A DNA stretch of 11,919 nt from Microcaldota archaeon. GTDB lineage: Archaea > Micrarchaeota > Micrarchaeia > Micrarchaeales > Micrarchaeaceae. The stretch is taken from NCBI GenBank assembly GCA_021828345.1, contig JAJZJI010000029.1, forward strand, positions 1-11,919, read 5' to 3'. How positions within the stretch are numbered: position 1 is the stretch's first letter; the number at the start of each line of letters is the position of its first letter. The notes beneath the pieces are model-generated. The model ran no database searches and had not been told where the DNA came from. It saw only the letters and a program-made list of their open reading frames with translations. Shown here in pieces: positions 1 to 5,973 of the stretch. Made by a program: the position numbers and the translations under genes.

Positions 1-1
1 A

Positions 2-196
2 ATGGCTATGGAAATAACTGTAAAGGCGTATGCTCTTGGTTACAATATAACAGAAGTTCCTACAATATGGACAGACAGAAGTGAAGGGAAGTCAAATTTC
101 AAAATTGCCAAATGGGCGGGTAGCTATTTTAGATGGTATAGATATGCTTTGGTTAATGGATATTCTTCCATGCAAAAATCACAAAAAGTTAAATGA
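2..196 (+). CDS. Family 2 glycosyltransferase (dolichyl-phosphate mannosyltransferase-like), C-terminal part
   Basis: This is the last 64 residues of a protein whose start lies beyond the left edge; the Met at base 2 is probably internal. The segment has the pattern that closes the catalytic domain of DPM1-like GT2 enzymes: E-x-x-V-K-A-x-x-L-G-Y near the start, then EVPTIWTDR, a Gly-Lys-Ser followed by F-K-I, and an aromatic-basic FRWYRYAL stretch. Such enzymes transfer a sugar from a nucleotide donor to a polyprenyl phosphate at the cytoplasmic membrane face. No transmembrane GtrA-like tail follows; the protein ends about 15 residues after the family pattern. Its stop overlaps the stop of the convergent epimerase gene by 8 bases. 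Fragment length limits certainty about donor and acceptor. The two epimerase genes next to it support a role in surface-glycan synthesis. Confidence 0.75.
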   Translation: MAMEITVKAYALGYNITEVPTIWTDRSEGKSNFKIAKWAGSYFRWYRYALVNGYSSMQKSQKVK

Positions 197-1292
197 GTTT
201 TTTGTCTCTTAATTCATTCTGTGCCTGCTCAAATCTATCTTCTGCCTTTTCTTTTTGCGCCCACTCCAACATTTCCCTAATACCTAGCTCAAAATCCGTT
301 TCTGGCTTCCATCCAAGCATTAAATTTGCTTTTGAGATATCCGCTATACAATGCCGTATATCTCCCTTTCTATAAATATTAGATATTTCTATACGTTCCT
401 CTTTTCCTAGTATGGAATAGAGTATTTTTGCTAAATCGTATATAGTTGTAGGCTTTCCTGAGCCAATATTTATCACCTCATAATTTATTGCACTCTCTTT
501 CATTGCCATAATACAAGCCCGAACCACATCCTTTATATAAATAAAATCCCTCGTTTGCTTTCCATCTTCATATATTACAACTGGATTATCGTTCTTAATA
601 CGCGATGTAAATATCGCACTTACTCCAGTATAAGGATTAGAAAGCGATTGCCTTGGACCAAATATATTGAAGAATTTTAGTGCAATTACTGGAAATTCAT
701 ACATCCTTCCGATCATTAATGCCGTTTCTTCCTGAAACTTTTTAGTCAGAGCATATATAGAGTTGGTGTCAAGTGGTGTATCCTCTTTTGTTGGAATAGG
801 TTTTGCTTTAGAACTACATTTTGGACAGATTGGGTCCATCCCATGCTCATTCACATCCGACTGGCTACGTATTGCAGGATGAAACTCAGCATTACATTTT
901 GTACATGCATAAAGACCTTCACCATATGATGTATTAGATGCTGCAACAATAAGTTTAGGTCTTTTTTGCACTCCTACTATTGCCTCAAGCAGCTCTGCAG
1001 TTCCAACACAATTGTTACCCACAAACTCTTTAATTTGATAATTTGATTGTGCAATACCAACCTTAGCAGCGAAATGAAATACCACATCAACTTTTGATAC
1101 AAGTTCTGCAATCAACTTCTTATCACGCACATCACCTACAATAAGCGTTGCACGTGCGTTAAGGTATGTTGGCTTTTTTGAATCAGTCCCAGAAAGATTA
1201 TCTAAAAGAATCACGTTATGTCCCTCCTCTATTAATGCATCTGATACGTGACTTCCTACAAATCCCGCACCCCCAGTTATAAGTACGTTCAT
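189..1292 (-). CDS. NAD-dependent epimerase/dehydratase with zinc-ribbon insert (dTDP-L-rhamnose 4-epimerase-like)
   Basis: A 367-residue extended-SDR sugar-nucleotide enzyme. The Rossmann nucleotide-binding motif GGAGFVG is at residues 7-13, an acidic residue ends strand 2 (D31), the HFAAKVG segment is near 73-79, and the catalytic pair is Y180/K184 (YALTK). The segment GKQTRDFIYIKDVV around 244-257 is typical of the substrate domain. Between the catalytic Ser region (119-122) and YxxxK lies an insert with two CxxC pairs, C130/C133 and C156/C159, which looks like a zinc ribbon. As I recall, that insert and the VGIAQS-type segment mark the dTDP-L-rhamnose 4-epimerase (WbiB-like) subfamily, but the exact substrate cannot be proved here. 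The start codon overlaps the upstream epimerase stop as ATGA, so the two are probably translationally coupled in one operon. The end overlaps the convergent glycosyltransferase by 8 bases. Confidence 0.87.
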   Translation of the reverse strand: MNVLITGGAGFVGSHVSDALIEEGHNVILLDNLSGTDSKKPTYLNARATLIVGDVRDKKLIAELVSKVDVVFHFAAKVGIAQSNYQIKEFVGNNCVGTAELLEAIVGVQKRPKLIVAASNTSYGEGLYACTKCNAEFHPAIRSQSDVNEHGMDPICPKCSSKAKPIPTKEDTPLDTNSIYALTKKFQEETALMIGRMYEFPVIALKFFNIFGPRQSLSNPYTGVSAIFTSRIKNDNPVVIYEDGKQTRDFIYIKDVVRACIMAMKESAINYEVINIGSGKPTTIYDLAKILYSILGKEERIEISNIYRKGDIRHCIADISKANLMLGWKPETDFELGIREMLEWAQKEKAEDRFEQAQNELRDKKLI

Positions 1293-2338
1293 TTCCTATC
1301 ACTGACTATATTAACTATCTCGCCAATTATGTCTTTAAGGGACTTTTTAAGTGACCAATCTGGATAGTCATGTTTGAATCGATCCATATTTGAATAATAA
1401 CATATATGGTCTCCTACCCTATTTTGATCGTTATAAGAATACATTAACTTTGCTCCAAAACTATTCTCCAACAGATCTATTGTTTCCAATATAGATATAG
1501 AATTCTGTTTTGTTCCGCCAAGATTATATACCGCGCCTTTCTTAGGATTTTTATAGAAGTTCCAGAACGCATTGACCACATCAGAACTATGAATCTGATC
1601 GCGCACTTGCTTGCCTTTATATCCAAATATAGTATATGGCTTCTTGTTTACAGCACAATTAACTATGTATGCGAGGTATCCATGCAATTCCACTGCAGCA
1701 TGCTGTGGTCCGGTAAGGCAACCTCCCCTAAACACCACAGTATTGAGATCAAAGTATCTCCCATATTCTTGTACCATTAAATCAGCGGCTGCTTTTGAAA
1801 CACCAAATATACTATGTGTTGATTGATCTATCGAAAGGTTTTCATCTATTCCATTAGCCCATTTTGAGTTCTGGTCAAAATCATAACGCTTTTCATTTTC
1901 AATTATAGGTAAGGTATTAGGTTTGTCTCCATAGACCTTATTTGTAGATGTGAATATAAATGTGCTTTTAGGGCTTTGTGTCCTAAATTCCTCAAGCATA
2001 TTTTGGGTACCATTTGCATTAATATTAAAATCCATCTGTGGATCCTTCTTTGCCCAATCATGACTTGGCTGTGCGGCGGTATGGATTATAAGATCAAACG
2101 GGCCATTTTCCTGAAACAGTTTAGAAAGCGCATGCCTGTCTGTTATATCTATATTAAAATTTGAAAACGATTCTATCGTTGATAAACTTTCAATGTTCTT
2201 ACTTATATCTCCCATAGGTCCAAAAAAATATGCGCGTTTATTATTGTCTATTCCTATAACTTCTGCGCCTTTGGCTGAAAAAAATCTTACGCTTTCACTT
2301 CCTATTAGACCTCCTGATCCTGTGACTAGTACCTTCAT
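1289..2338 (-). CDS. NAD-dependent epimerase/dehydratase, CDP-paratose 2-epimerase-like
   Basis: A 349-residue extended SDR, first gene of a two-gene operon. GSGGLIG at residues 7-13 is the NAD-binding loop, followed by D31-N32. HTAAQPSHDW at 86-95, FTSTNKVYGD at 129-138, GKQVRDQIHSSDVV at 242-255 and YNLGGTKQNS at 271-280 match the CDP-paratose (CDP-tyvelose) 2-epimerase branch. The usual YxxxK pair reads F178-G-V-S-K182 (codon TTT), so the catalytic Tyr is replaced by Phe. Neighbouring residues are intact, so this is not decay; I recall related database proteins with the same Phe. The enzyme likely changes sugar stereochemistry on a nucleotide carrier in the cytoplasm, but it may be a dehydratase or another activity. 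There is no Shine-Dalgarno; a TATA-like element at 2358-2365 fits a near-leaderless transcript. Confidence 0.85.
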   Translation of the reverse strand: MKVLVTGSGGLIGSESVRFFSAKGAEVIGIDNNKRAYFFGPMGDISKNIESLSTIESFSNFNIDITDRHALSKLFQENGPFDLIIHTAAQPSHDWAKKDPQMDFNINANGTQNMLEEFRTQSPKSTFIFTSTNKVYGDKPNTLPIIENEKRYDFDQNSKWANGIDENLSIDQSTHSIFGVSKAAADLMVQEYGRYFDLNTVVFRGGCLTGPQHAAVELHGYLAYIVNCAVNKKPYTIFGYKGKQVRDQIHSSDVVNAFWNFYKNPKKGAVYNLGGTKQNSISILETIDLLENSFGAKLMYSYNDQNRVGDHICYYSNMDRFKHDYPDWSLKKSLKDIIGEIVNIVSDRK

Positions 2339-2357
2339 TTAATTCGCCCGAATATAA

Positions 2358-2365
2358 CTTATACA
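2358..2365 (-). promoter_or_regulatory. TATA-like box for the epimerase operon
   Basis: On the minus strand this reads TGTATAAG, centred about 24 bases before the ATG at 2338, a spacing that would give a leaderless or near-leaderless archaeal transcript. No Shine-Dalgarno is visible between it and the start. The rest of the 246-base gap (2339-2584) is AT-rich, with one weak imperfect stem at about 2489-2510 and a further AT-rich TATA-like run near 2400-2415, and shows no gene. Confidence 0.4.
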
Positions 2366-2584
2366 TCTAATGAATCATTGCATTACTCTATGAGCGCATG
2401 TAAATATTTAAATGTAACGCAACATATCACCACAGAAACAATGCCCGCACCTAATTGTAATATTAAAGAAAACCGACAATCAATATTTGGGTTATAGCAC
2501 CCTTATACCCATACAATTCAATAATTAACTTAAGTTCTATCTTGCCTCTATGCTTATACTAAAATGTATATTTGTAATGTATTT

Positions 2585-3685
2585 CTAAATTATAGTATTT
2601 CCAGTAAAGTTGCAATATGCATTTAAGCAATACCCGCCCATGCAAAATGTCATTATCTCCCTATACGGAATTGGTTGATAGGCGAGTATATCCTCCCTAT
2701 AATTATGGAACTGGCTAAAATGACCATTCAAAACTACACTCTGGTTTATTGTATTATAAGCATATGTTTTATTGTAATAGGAATAATTTAAGTTTAATAT
2801 GGGTCTGCTCATATTGACAAATGGCGTAAAATTGAATTTTATATAATTTCTAGTACAGTTTGTGCTATTAGTGAGGGTAAATGTTGCAGGTATGACTAAA
2901 TCTTTTGGTTGTGTTGTACCAAAAGATACATTATACGCTAAAAGTTGCATCACAGGCACGGTATTATTAATATAGCTTACATTTGAATGGTATGTGTAGG
3001 TTTCATTAAAAAATGACGGATAACCGTATTGATTATCCATACATAGATATATTGTACCTGTTGCACTCTTTGGAAGTAGTGAACTGTTATATAACAAACT
3101 TTGGTATTTGCCTTGGGGTATATTTATCTTAAATAAATTGCATCCTCTTGAATAGACGCTATTTGATCCAAGATTTGTTATATTAACACCATATAAGAAA
3201 CTGTTATTAAAAAATTCAGGGATCAAAATATTCTCTTCGAATAATGGGCTTGTCTTATTTGATATTTGACATATAACACCGCCATTGAATGTACCATACG
3301 TGCCACAATAGGTTGTGGTGTTATGTACATAGTACATTGCAAAATATGTTGGGTTGCCGCTTGTAAAGAGTACTTTAGAATTATTCCATAATTTATAATA
3401 ATTTTCTTGGCCTGATGTGGACGAAAGTGCGTAAGAGTATTTAACTATGACATTCTTTGTCTGATTAAATTTTTGAAGATAAGACTCAAATGATGAACGC
3501 GCCATAGACCCAATAGATATGGTTGTAGTCACATTTGCTCTTTTCTGCGTTATAGTTGTTGTACTAATAGTATTTGATCCGTGCGCAGCACTTGGACTGG
3601 CGGAACCATTAGTAACCTCTATTGCTACAACTACTATAACTGCAAGTATTACAATAAAAACTAAAATAAACTTTAATTCAGGCAT
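2585..3685 (-). CDS. Membrane-anchored, sequon-rich exported protein of unknown function
   Basis: No recognised catalytic family. The 366 residues start with a short KF-containing N terminus and one strongly hydrophobic segment (about residues 5-22, rich in I, V and L), then a Ser/Thr-rich linker (about 27-60) and a large Asn/Tyr/Ser/Thr-rich domain. This topology fits an N-terminally anchored extracellular protein. I count 21 N-X-S/T sequons: N26, 51, 74, 101, 122, 143, 160, 168, 200, 227, 235, 240, 252, 273, 276, 285, 291, 300, 305, 314 and 359. Eight cysteines (127, 139, 182, 215, 277, 348, 353, 358) could form disulfides. Heavy N-glycosylation is an inference, supported by the sugar-nucleotide genes downstream on the same strand and the glycosyltransferase beyond them. 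A TATA-like box in the 48-base gap after the superoxide dismutase gene suggests its own promoter. Confidence 0.82.
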   Translation of the reverse strand: MPELKFILVFIVILAVIVVVAIEVTNGSASPSAAHGSNTISTTTITQKRANVTTTISIGSMARSSFESYLQKFNQTKNVIVKYSYALSSTSGQENYYKLWNNSKVLFTSGNPTYFAMYYVHNTTTYCGTYGTFNGGVICQISNKTSPLFEENILIPEFFNNSFLYGVNITNLGSNSVYSRGCNLFKINIPQGKYQSLLYNSSLLPKSATGTIYLCMDNQYGYPSFFNETYTYHSNVSYINNTVPVMQLLAYNVSFGTTQPKDLVIPATFTLTNSTNCTRNYIKFNFTPFVNMSRPILNLNYSYYNKTYAYNTINQSVVLNGHFSQFHNYREDILAYQPIPYREIMTFCMGGYCLNAYCNFTGNTII

Positions 3686-3705
3686 ATTATCATAAACATC
3701 TTATA

Positions 3706-3714
3706 CCTTATAAT
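3706..3714 (-). promoter_or_regulatory. TATA-like box for the sequon-rich protein
   Basis: The minus strand reads ATTATAAGG centred about 25 bases before the ATG at 3685, which suits a leaderless archaeal transcript. It lies in the short gap behind the superoxide dismutase stop, so the gene may be transcribed separately from it. Confidence 0.4.
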
Positions 3715-3733
3715 ATTAAAATGTTAGTTTAAA

Positions 3734-4348
3734 CTATTTCATTGCCTCGAATGCCTTCTTCGCCTTTTTAAAGCGTAGTTCCACATCATTCCAGTTTATG
3801 GCGGATAGATATGCATCTACATATGGCGCCCTTTTTGGACCATAATCAACGTAGTATGCATGTTCATACACATCAAGATTTATTATCACTATTGCGTTCC
3901 ATATTGCATATTGGTTATGTGCATCCGAACCTATATTTCTTAACTTTCCAGTAGTAAGATCAAATATAAGAAATGCCCAGCCCCTAAATGCCGTAGATAC
4001 TGCCTTAAAATCCTGTAACCATTTTTCATAGCTGCCAAAATCCAATTCTATCTGAGTCTTTAATGCCGCTGGTATCTGAGCGCTCCCATTTGTCAAATTT
4101 CCAAAATATATCTCGTGTAGCATTGCACCGTTATAATTAAATGTCTCTTCAAGCTTCATCGCCCTATAATCGCTATAATTTTGGTTGGCTACTGTTCTAT
4201 CGACCTTCTCTAATTTGTCCCAGATCTCATTTAATTTATTAACATATCCCTTATAGTGTATATCAAAATGATAATCAATTTGCTTCTCAGATATGCCGTT
4301 TACATTTTTAGGTTTTAACTTATCCTTTGCCTCCCACTTTTCTACCAT
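3734..4348 (-). CDS. sod: Fe/Mn-family superoxide dismutase
   Basis: A 204-residue cytoplasmic enzyme that converts superoxide to hydrogen peroxide and oxygen; this is the full family length. The four metal ligands are visible: H27 in YHFDIHYKGYV, H78 in NYNGAMLHEIYF, and D159/H163 in DVYEHAYY. H31 and Y35 are the usual second-sphere residues. The residue four before H78 is Gly (G74), and a Gln (Q146) lies 13 residues before D159. This Gly/C-terminal-Gln layout is seen in MnSODs and also in archaeal Fe or cambialistic enzymes, so the metal cannot be fixed from sequence. Two AT-rich TATA-like elements precede the start and no Shine-Dalgarno is seen. The gene is divergent from the methyltransferase-like gene at 4506. 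It suggests an oxygen-exposed lifestyle. Confidence 0.96.
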   Translation of the reverse strand: MVEKWEAKDKLKPKNVNGISEKQIDYHFDIHYKGYVNKLNEIWDKLEKVDRTVANQNYSDYRAMKLEETFNYNGAMLHEIYFGNLTNGSAQIPAALKTQIELDFGSYEKWLQDFKAVSTAFRGWAFLIFDLTTGKLRNIGSDAHNQYAIWNAIVIINLDVYEHAYYVDYGPKRAPYVDAYLSAINWNDVELRFKKAKKAFEAMK

Positions 4349-4378
4349 TTTATCACAGAGTTATATAGAATAACAATT

Positions 4379-4390
4379 GATATATATTTT
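4379..4390 (-). promoter_or_regulatory. TATA-like box for superoxide dismutase
   Basis: The minus strand reads AAAATATATATC, centred about 37 bases before the ATG at 4348, which would give a leader of roughly 10 bases. A second AT-rich element at 4361-4370 (minus TTCTATATAA) is closer to the start and less well placed. This divergent 157-base gap also holds the promoter of the gene at 4506. Confidence 0.35.
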
Positions 4391-4470
4391 ATGATTATTT
4401 TTATTTCGTTTGAGTAGATTTATGTGCTATTGAACTAATTATTTTAAAACGTTTACTGTGCTCTTAGACA

Positions 4471-4487
4471 CATAATATATATTATTA
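4471..4487 (+). promoter_or_regulatory. TATA-like box for the methyltransferase-like gene
   Basis: CATAATATATATTATTA is centred about 27 bases before the ATG at 4506, the spacing expected for a leaderless archaeal transcript. No Shine-Dalgarno lies between it and the start. Confidence 0.42.
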
Positions 4488-4505
4488 AGCATTACATATA
4501 ACATT

Positions 4506-5084
4506 ATGGATACATTATTTAAAATATTATTTTTAAGCGCAGCACTTTTAGCATTCGTAATAATTGATTACCCGCGTTCTATAGTTATACCATTGATAAA
4601 ACAGTACAAAAATGTGATCTTTAAGGAGGACGGATTTTCCGTTTTTGCTGTTTTCCTTTGTGATAATATATCATGGATAATATCAGCAGGAATATTTCTA
4701 ATAGCATTTGGCACATTACCACAAATACTATTTTATTTTGGTGCAGCCATGATGGTATTTGGATTTTTGCTTAGGCAATGGTCCATTAGCAAATTAGGGA
4801 TTTTCTTTTCTCCTACAGTAAGAATAATAAAAAAACACAGAATAATAAATTCCGGCCCATATAAGTATATTAGACATCCTTCTTACACAGGAATGCTAAT
4901 ATTTCTTTTAGGTATGGCGATAGCCTCCAGATCATTTGATTCAATATTTTTAGGTATGGTATTTCCAATTTGTGGTTATTTATATCGAATTAGAATGGAG
5001 GAGAGATCACTTACTTTGCATTTAGGTAAATCTTATATTAATTACGCAAAAAAGACAAAAATGTTAATACCATTTATATTTTAA
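4506..5084 (+). CDS. Isoprenylcysteine carboxyl methyltransferase-family membrane protein
   Basis: A 192-residue multi-spanning membrane protein with about four or five hydrophobic segments (near 5-20, 47-68, 73-90, 128-158 and the extreme C terminus). The C-terminal half carries the ICMT/PEMT signature: a Leu-Arg-Gln-Trp-S-I segment (89-94), GPYKYIRHPSYTG (117-129) with the RHP triad at 123-125, and R-x-x-x-E-E (161-166) followed by a G-K-S-Y-x-x-Y block (174-180). In the family these residues bind S-adenosylmethionine and line a membrane-facing active site. Characterised eukaryotic members methylate C-terminal prenyl-cysteine; prokaryotic members often have unknown substrates, so a lipid or small isoprenoid is equally possible. 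It is divergent from superoxide dismutase, with a well-placed TATA-like box and no Shine-Dalgarno. A 98-base gap separates it from the Cys-rich peptide. Confidence 0.85.
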   Translation: MDTLFKILFLSAALLAFVIIDYPRSIVIPLIKQYKNVIFKEDGFSVFAVFLCDNISWIISAGIFLIAFGTLPQILFYFGAAMMVFGFLLRQWSISKLGIFFSPTVRIIKKHRIINSGPYKYIRHPSYTGMLIFLLGMAIASRSFDSIFLGMVFPICGYLYRIRMEERSLTLHLGKSYINYAKKTKMLIPFIF

Positions 5085-5147
5085 CATATTATTCTCAGTT
5101 ATCGACATTTCTATTAGTTGCATATACAAAAATCATCAAAAGATTAT

Positions 5148-5160
5148 TAACATATATTTT
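5148..5160 (+). promoter_or_regulatory. TATA-like box for the Cys-rich peptide
   Basis: TAACATATATTTT is centred about 28 bases before the ATG at 5183, fitting a leaderless transcript. A second AT-rich run (5162-5175) lies nearer the start and is less well spaced. Confidence 0.38.
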
Positions 5161-5182
5161 TCATAATATATAATGTGTTTTT

Positions 5183-5383
5183 ATGGATAATAATCAAAAT
5201 AGCTACGAGGAGCAAAAATCTAATGGAGGCTGCGGATGCGGCGGAGGCTGCGGATGCAATGACAACAAGCAGAATGAAGAGAGCGGATGCGGATGTGGAA
5301 ATGATGGCTGCGGATGTGGTGACAAAAAAGAGACGCCTGGGCATCATGGAGGCGAACATAAACATTCATATTGTGGCTGCTAA
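5183..5383 (+). CDS. Small Cys/Gly-rich peptide with five CGC motifs, metallothionein-like
   Basis: A 66-residue peptide with no hydrophobic segment. Ten cysteines occur as five C-G-C motifs (17/19, 23/25, 36/38, 43/45, 64/66), separated by Gly or by short polar, charged spacers, and the tail holds four His (54, 55, 59, 61) before a terminal Y-C-G-C. This spacing resembles soft-metal-binding, metallothionein-like peptides; a metal-storage or buffering role is an inference. I chose this frame over overlapping ones because it starts behind a TATA-like box, ends 24 bases before a strong hairpin terminator, and has the patterned Cys/His content. It ends in C-x-C next to an ICMT-like gene, so lipid modification is another thought. 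I do not recognise a named family. Confidence 0.78.
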   Translation: MDNNQNSYEEQKSNGGCGCGGGCGCNDNKQNEESGCGCGNDGCGCGDKKETPGHHGGEHKHSYCGC

Positions 5384-5407
5384 ACTTAAATTTAATATTA
5401 TAAATAA

Positions 5408-5430
5408 GGCGGCAGATGCCGCCTCATTTT
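5408..5430 (+). terminator. Hairpin terminator behind the Cys-rich peptide
   Basis: GGCGGC (5408-5413) pairs perfectly with GCCGCC (5418-5423) across an AGAT loop and is followed by TCATTTT. In this AT-rich setting a six-pair all-GC stem stands out. A second small stem, GGGTA (5433-5437) with TACCC (5445-5449), follows directly. Confidence 0.6.
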
Positions 5431-5530
5431 CTGGGTACGGGTTTTACCCCGCAATACTAATACGCATAAAAAATTTATAATGCTTTCTATTTTTGTATCT
5501 ATTTGTTTACTTAAGTAAAAATATTTTAGT

Positions 5531-5540
5531 AATATATAAA
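5531..5540 (+). promoter_or_regulatory. TATA-like box ahead of the stop-less frame
   Basis: AATATATAAA lies about 55 bases before the ATG at 5592. A second good match, CTATATAAAT at 5584-5593, overlaps that ATG and would instead favour starting at the ATG at 5631. The two alternatives cannot be separated by sequence. Confidence 0.25.
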
Positions 5541-5591
5541 TATTTATACTTCTTAAACACTATAAGAAAAGAGCGCGCCATCGCTATATAA

Positions 5592-5945
5592 ATGGTGAAA
5601 CGCAAGTTTCGCGGCAACATAACAGATGTGATGGTGCTGCCTCGTTTTCTGGGTGATGGATTGGAAAAATTGGGTAGAATAGATAGGATAGCTACGGCAA
5701 GGAGAAAGATGAGAAACATGATATCTAAAATGGTTTTGGAGGAATGCCATGAGGAACATATAGATAGGCAGATAATTGACAGCATTGCAGAACAAATCTG
5801 CCAGTCAATAGAGGATATGATAAATGCATACATTGTATGTAGACTGCATGCCGCAAATGGCATCTACAAAGAGTATACATGCAGCATATCAATTGACATA
5901 AACAGAATAAGCACAAATATTCTCTCTAACTCTAAAGGAATGGGT
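5592..5945 (+). CDS. Stop-less open frame, helical protein of unknown function
   Basis: From the ATG at 5592 (or 5631) a frame reads about 118 residues with strongly purine-rich first codon positions and a helix-like, charged composition (basic stretch near residues 36-41, Glu/His-rich segment near 52-57). This looks coding to about 5945. No in-frame stop occurs there; the frame stays open to 6344, antisense to the IPP isomerase gene, where the purine bias disappears, so I do not accept that extension. Out-of-frame stops occur at 5927 and 5933, and a hairpin plus T-run begins at 5935. A lost stop, a frameshift near the end, or a junction left by a deletion are all possible. No family recognised; the end given marks where coding character fades. 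Confidence 0.3.
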
Positions 5946-5973
5946 CCCTCCACCATTCCTTATCTTATTTTTT
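5935..5973 (+). terminator. Hairpin and T-run between convergent genes
   Basis: AAGGAATGG (5935-5943) pairs perfectly with CCATTCCTT (5953-5961) around a nine-base loop. On the + strand it is followed by a T-rich run ending in T6 (5968-5973), as in an intrinsic terminator for rightward transcription. The hairpin starts exactly at the stop codon of the minus-strand isomerase gene, so it could also end that transcript, although no comparable T-run follows on that side. Confidence 0.5.

Noticed and set aside
2489..2510. Imperfect stem GGGTTATA/TATACCC in the gap upstream of the epimerase operon
   Set aside because: Needs a bulge and has no T-run on the minus strand, so neither terminator nor operator can be supported.
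5147..5480. Overlapping frames (a minus-strand 72-residue and a + 101-residue frame) over the Cys-rich gene
   Set aside because: Their Ala/Asp or Ala/Ser repetition is simply the shadow of the repeated GGC/TGC/GGA codons of the CGC peptide.
5507..5916. Three minus-strand frames opposite the stop-less + frame
   Set aside because: Their Cys/Ser/Ile/Leu-rich content is what antisense of a purine-rich coding strand gives; no start signals or family motifs.
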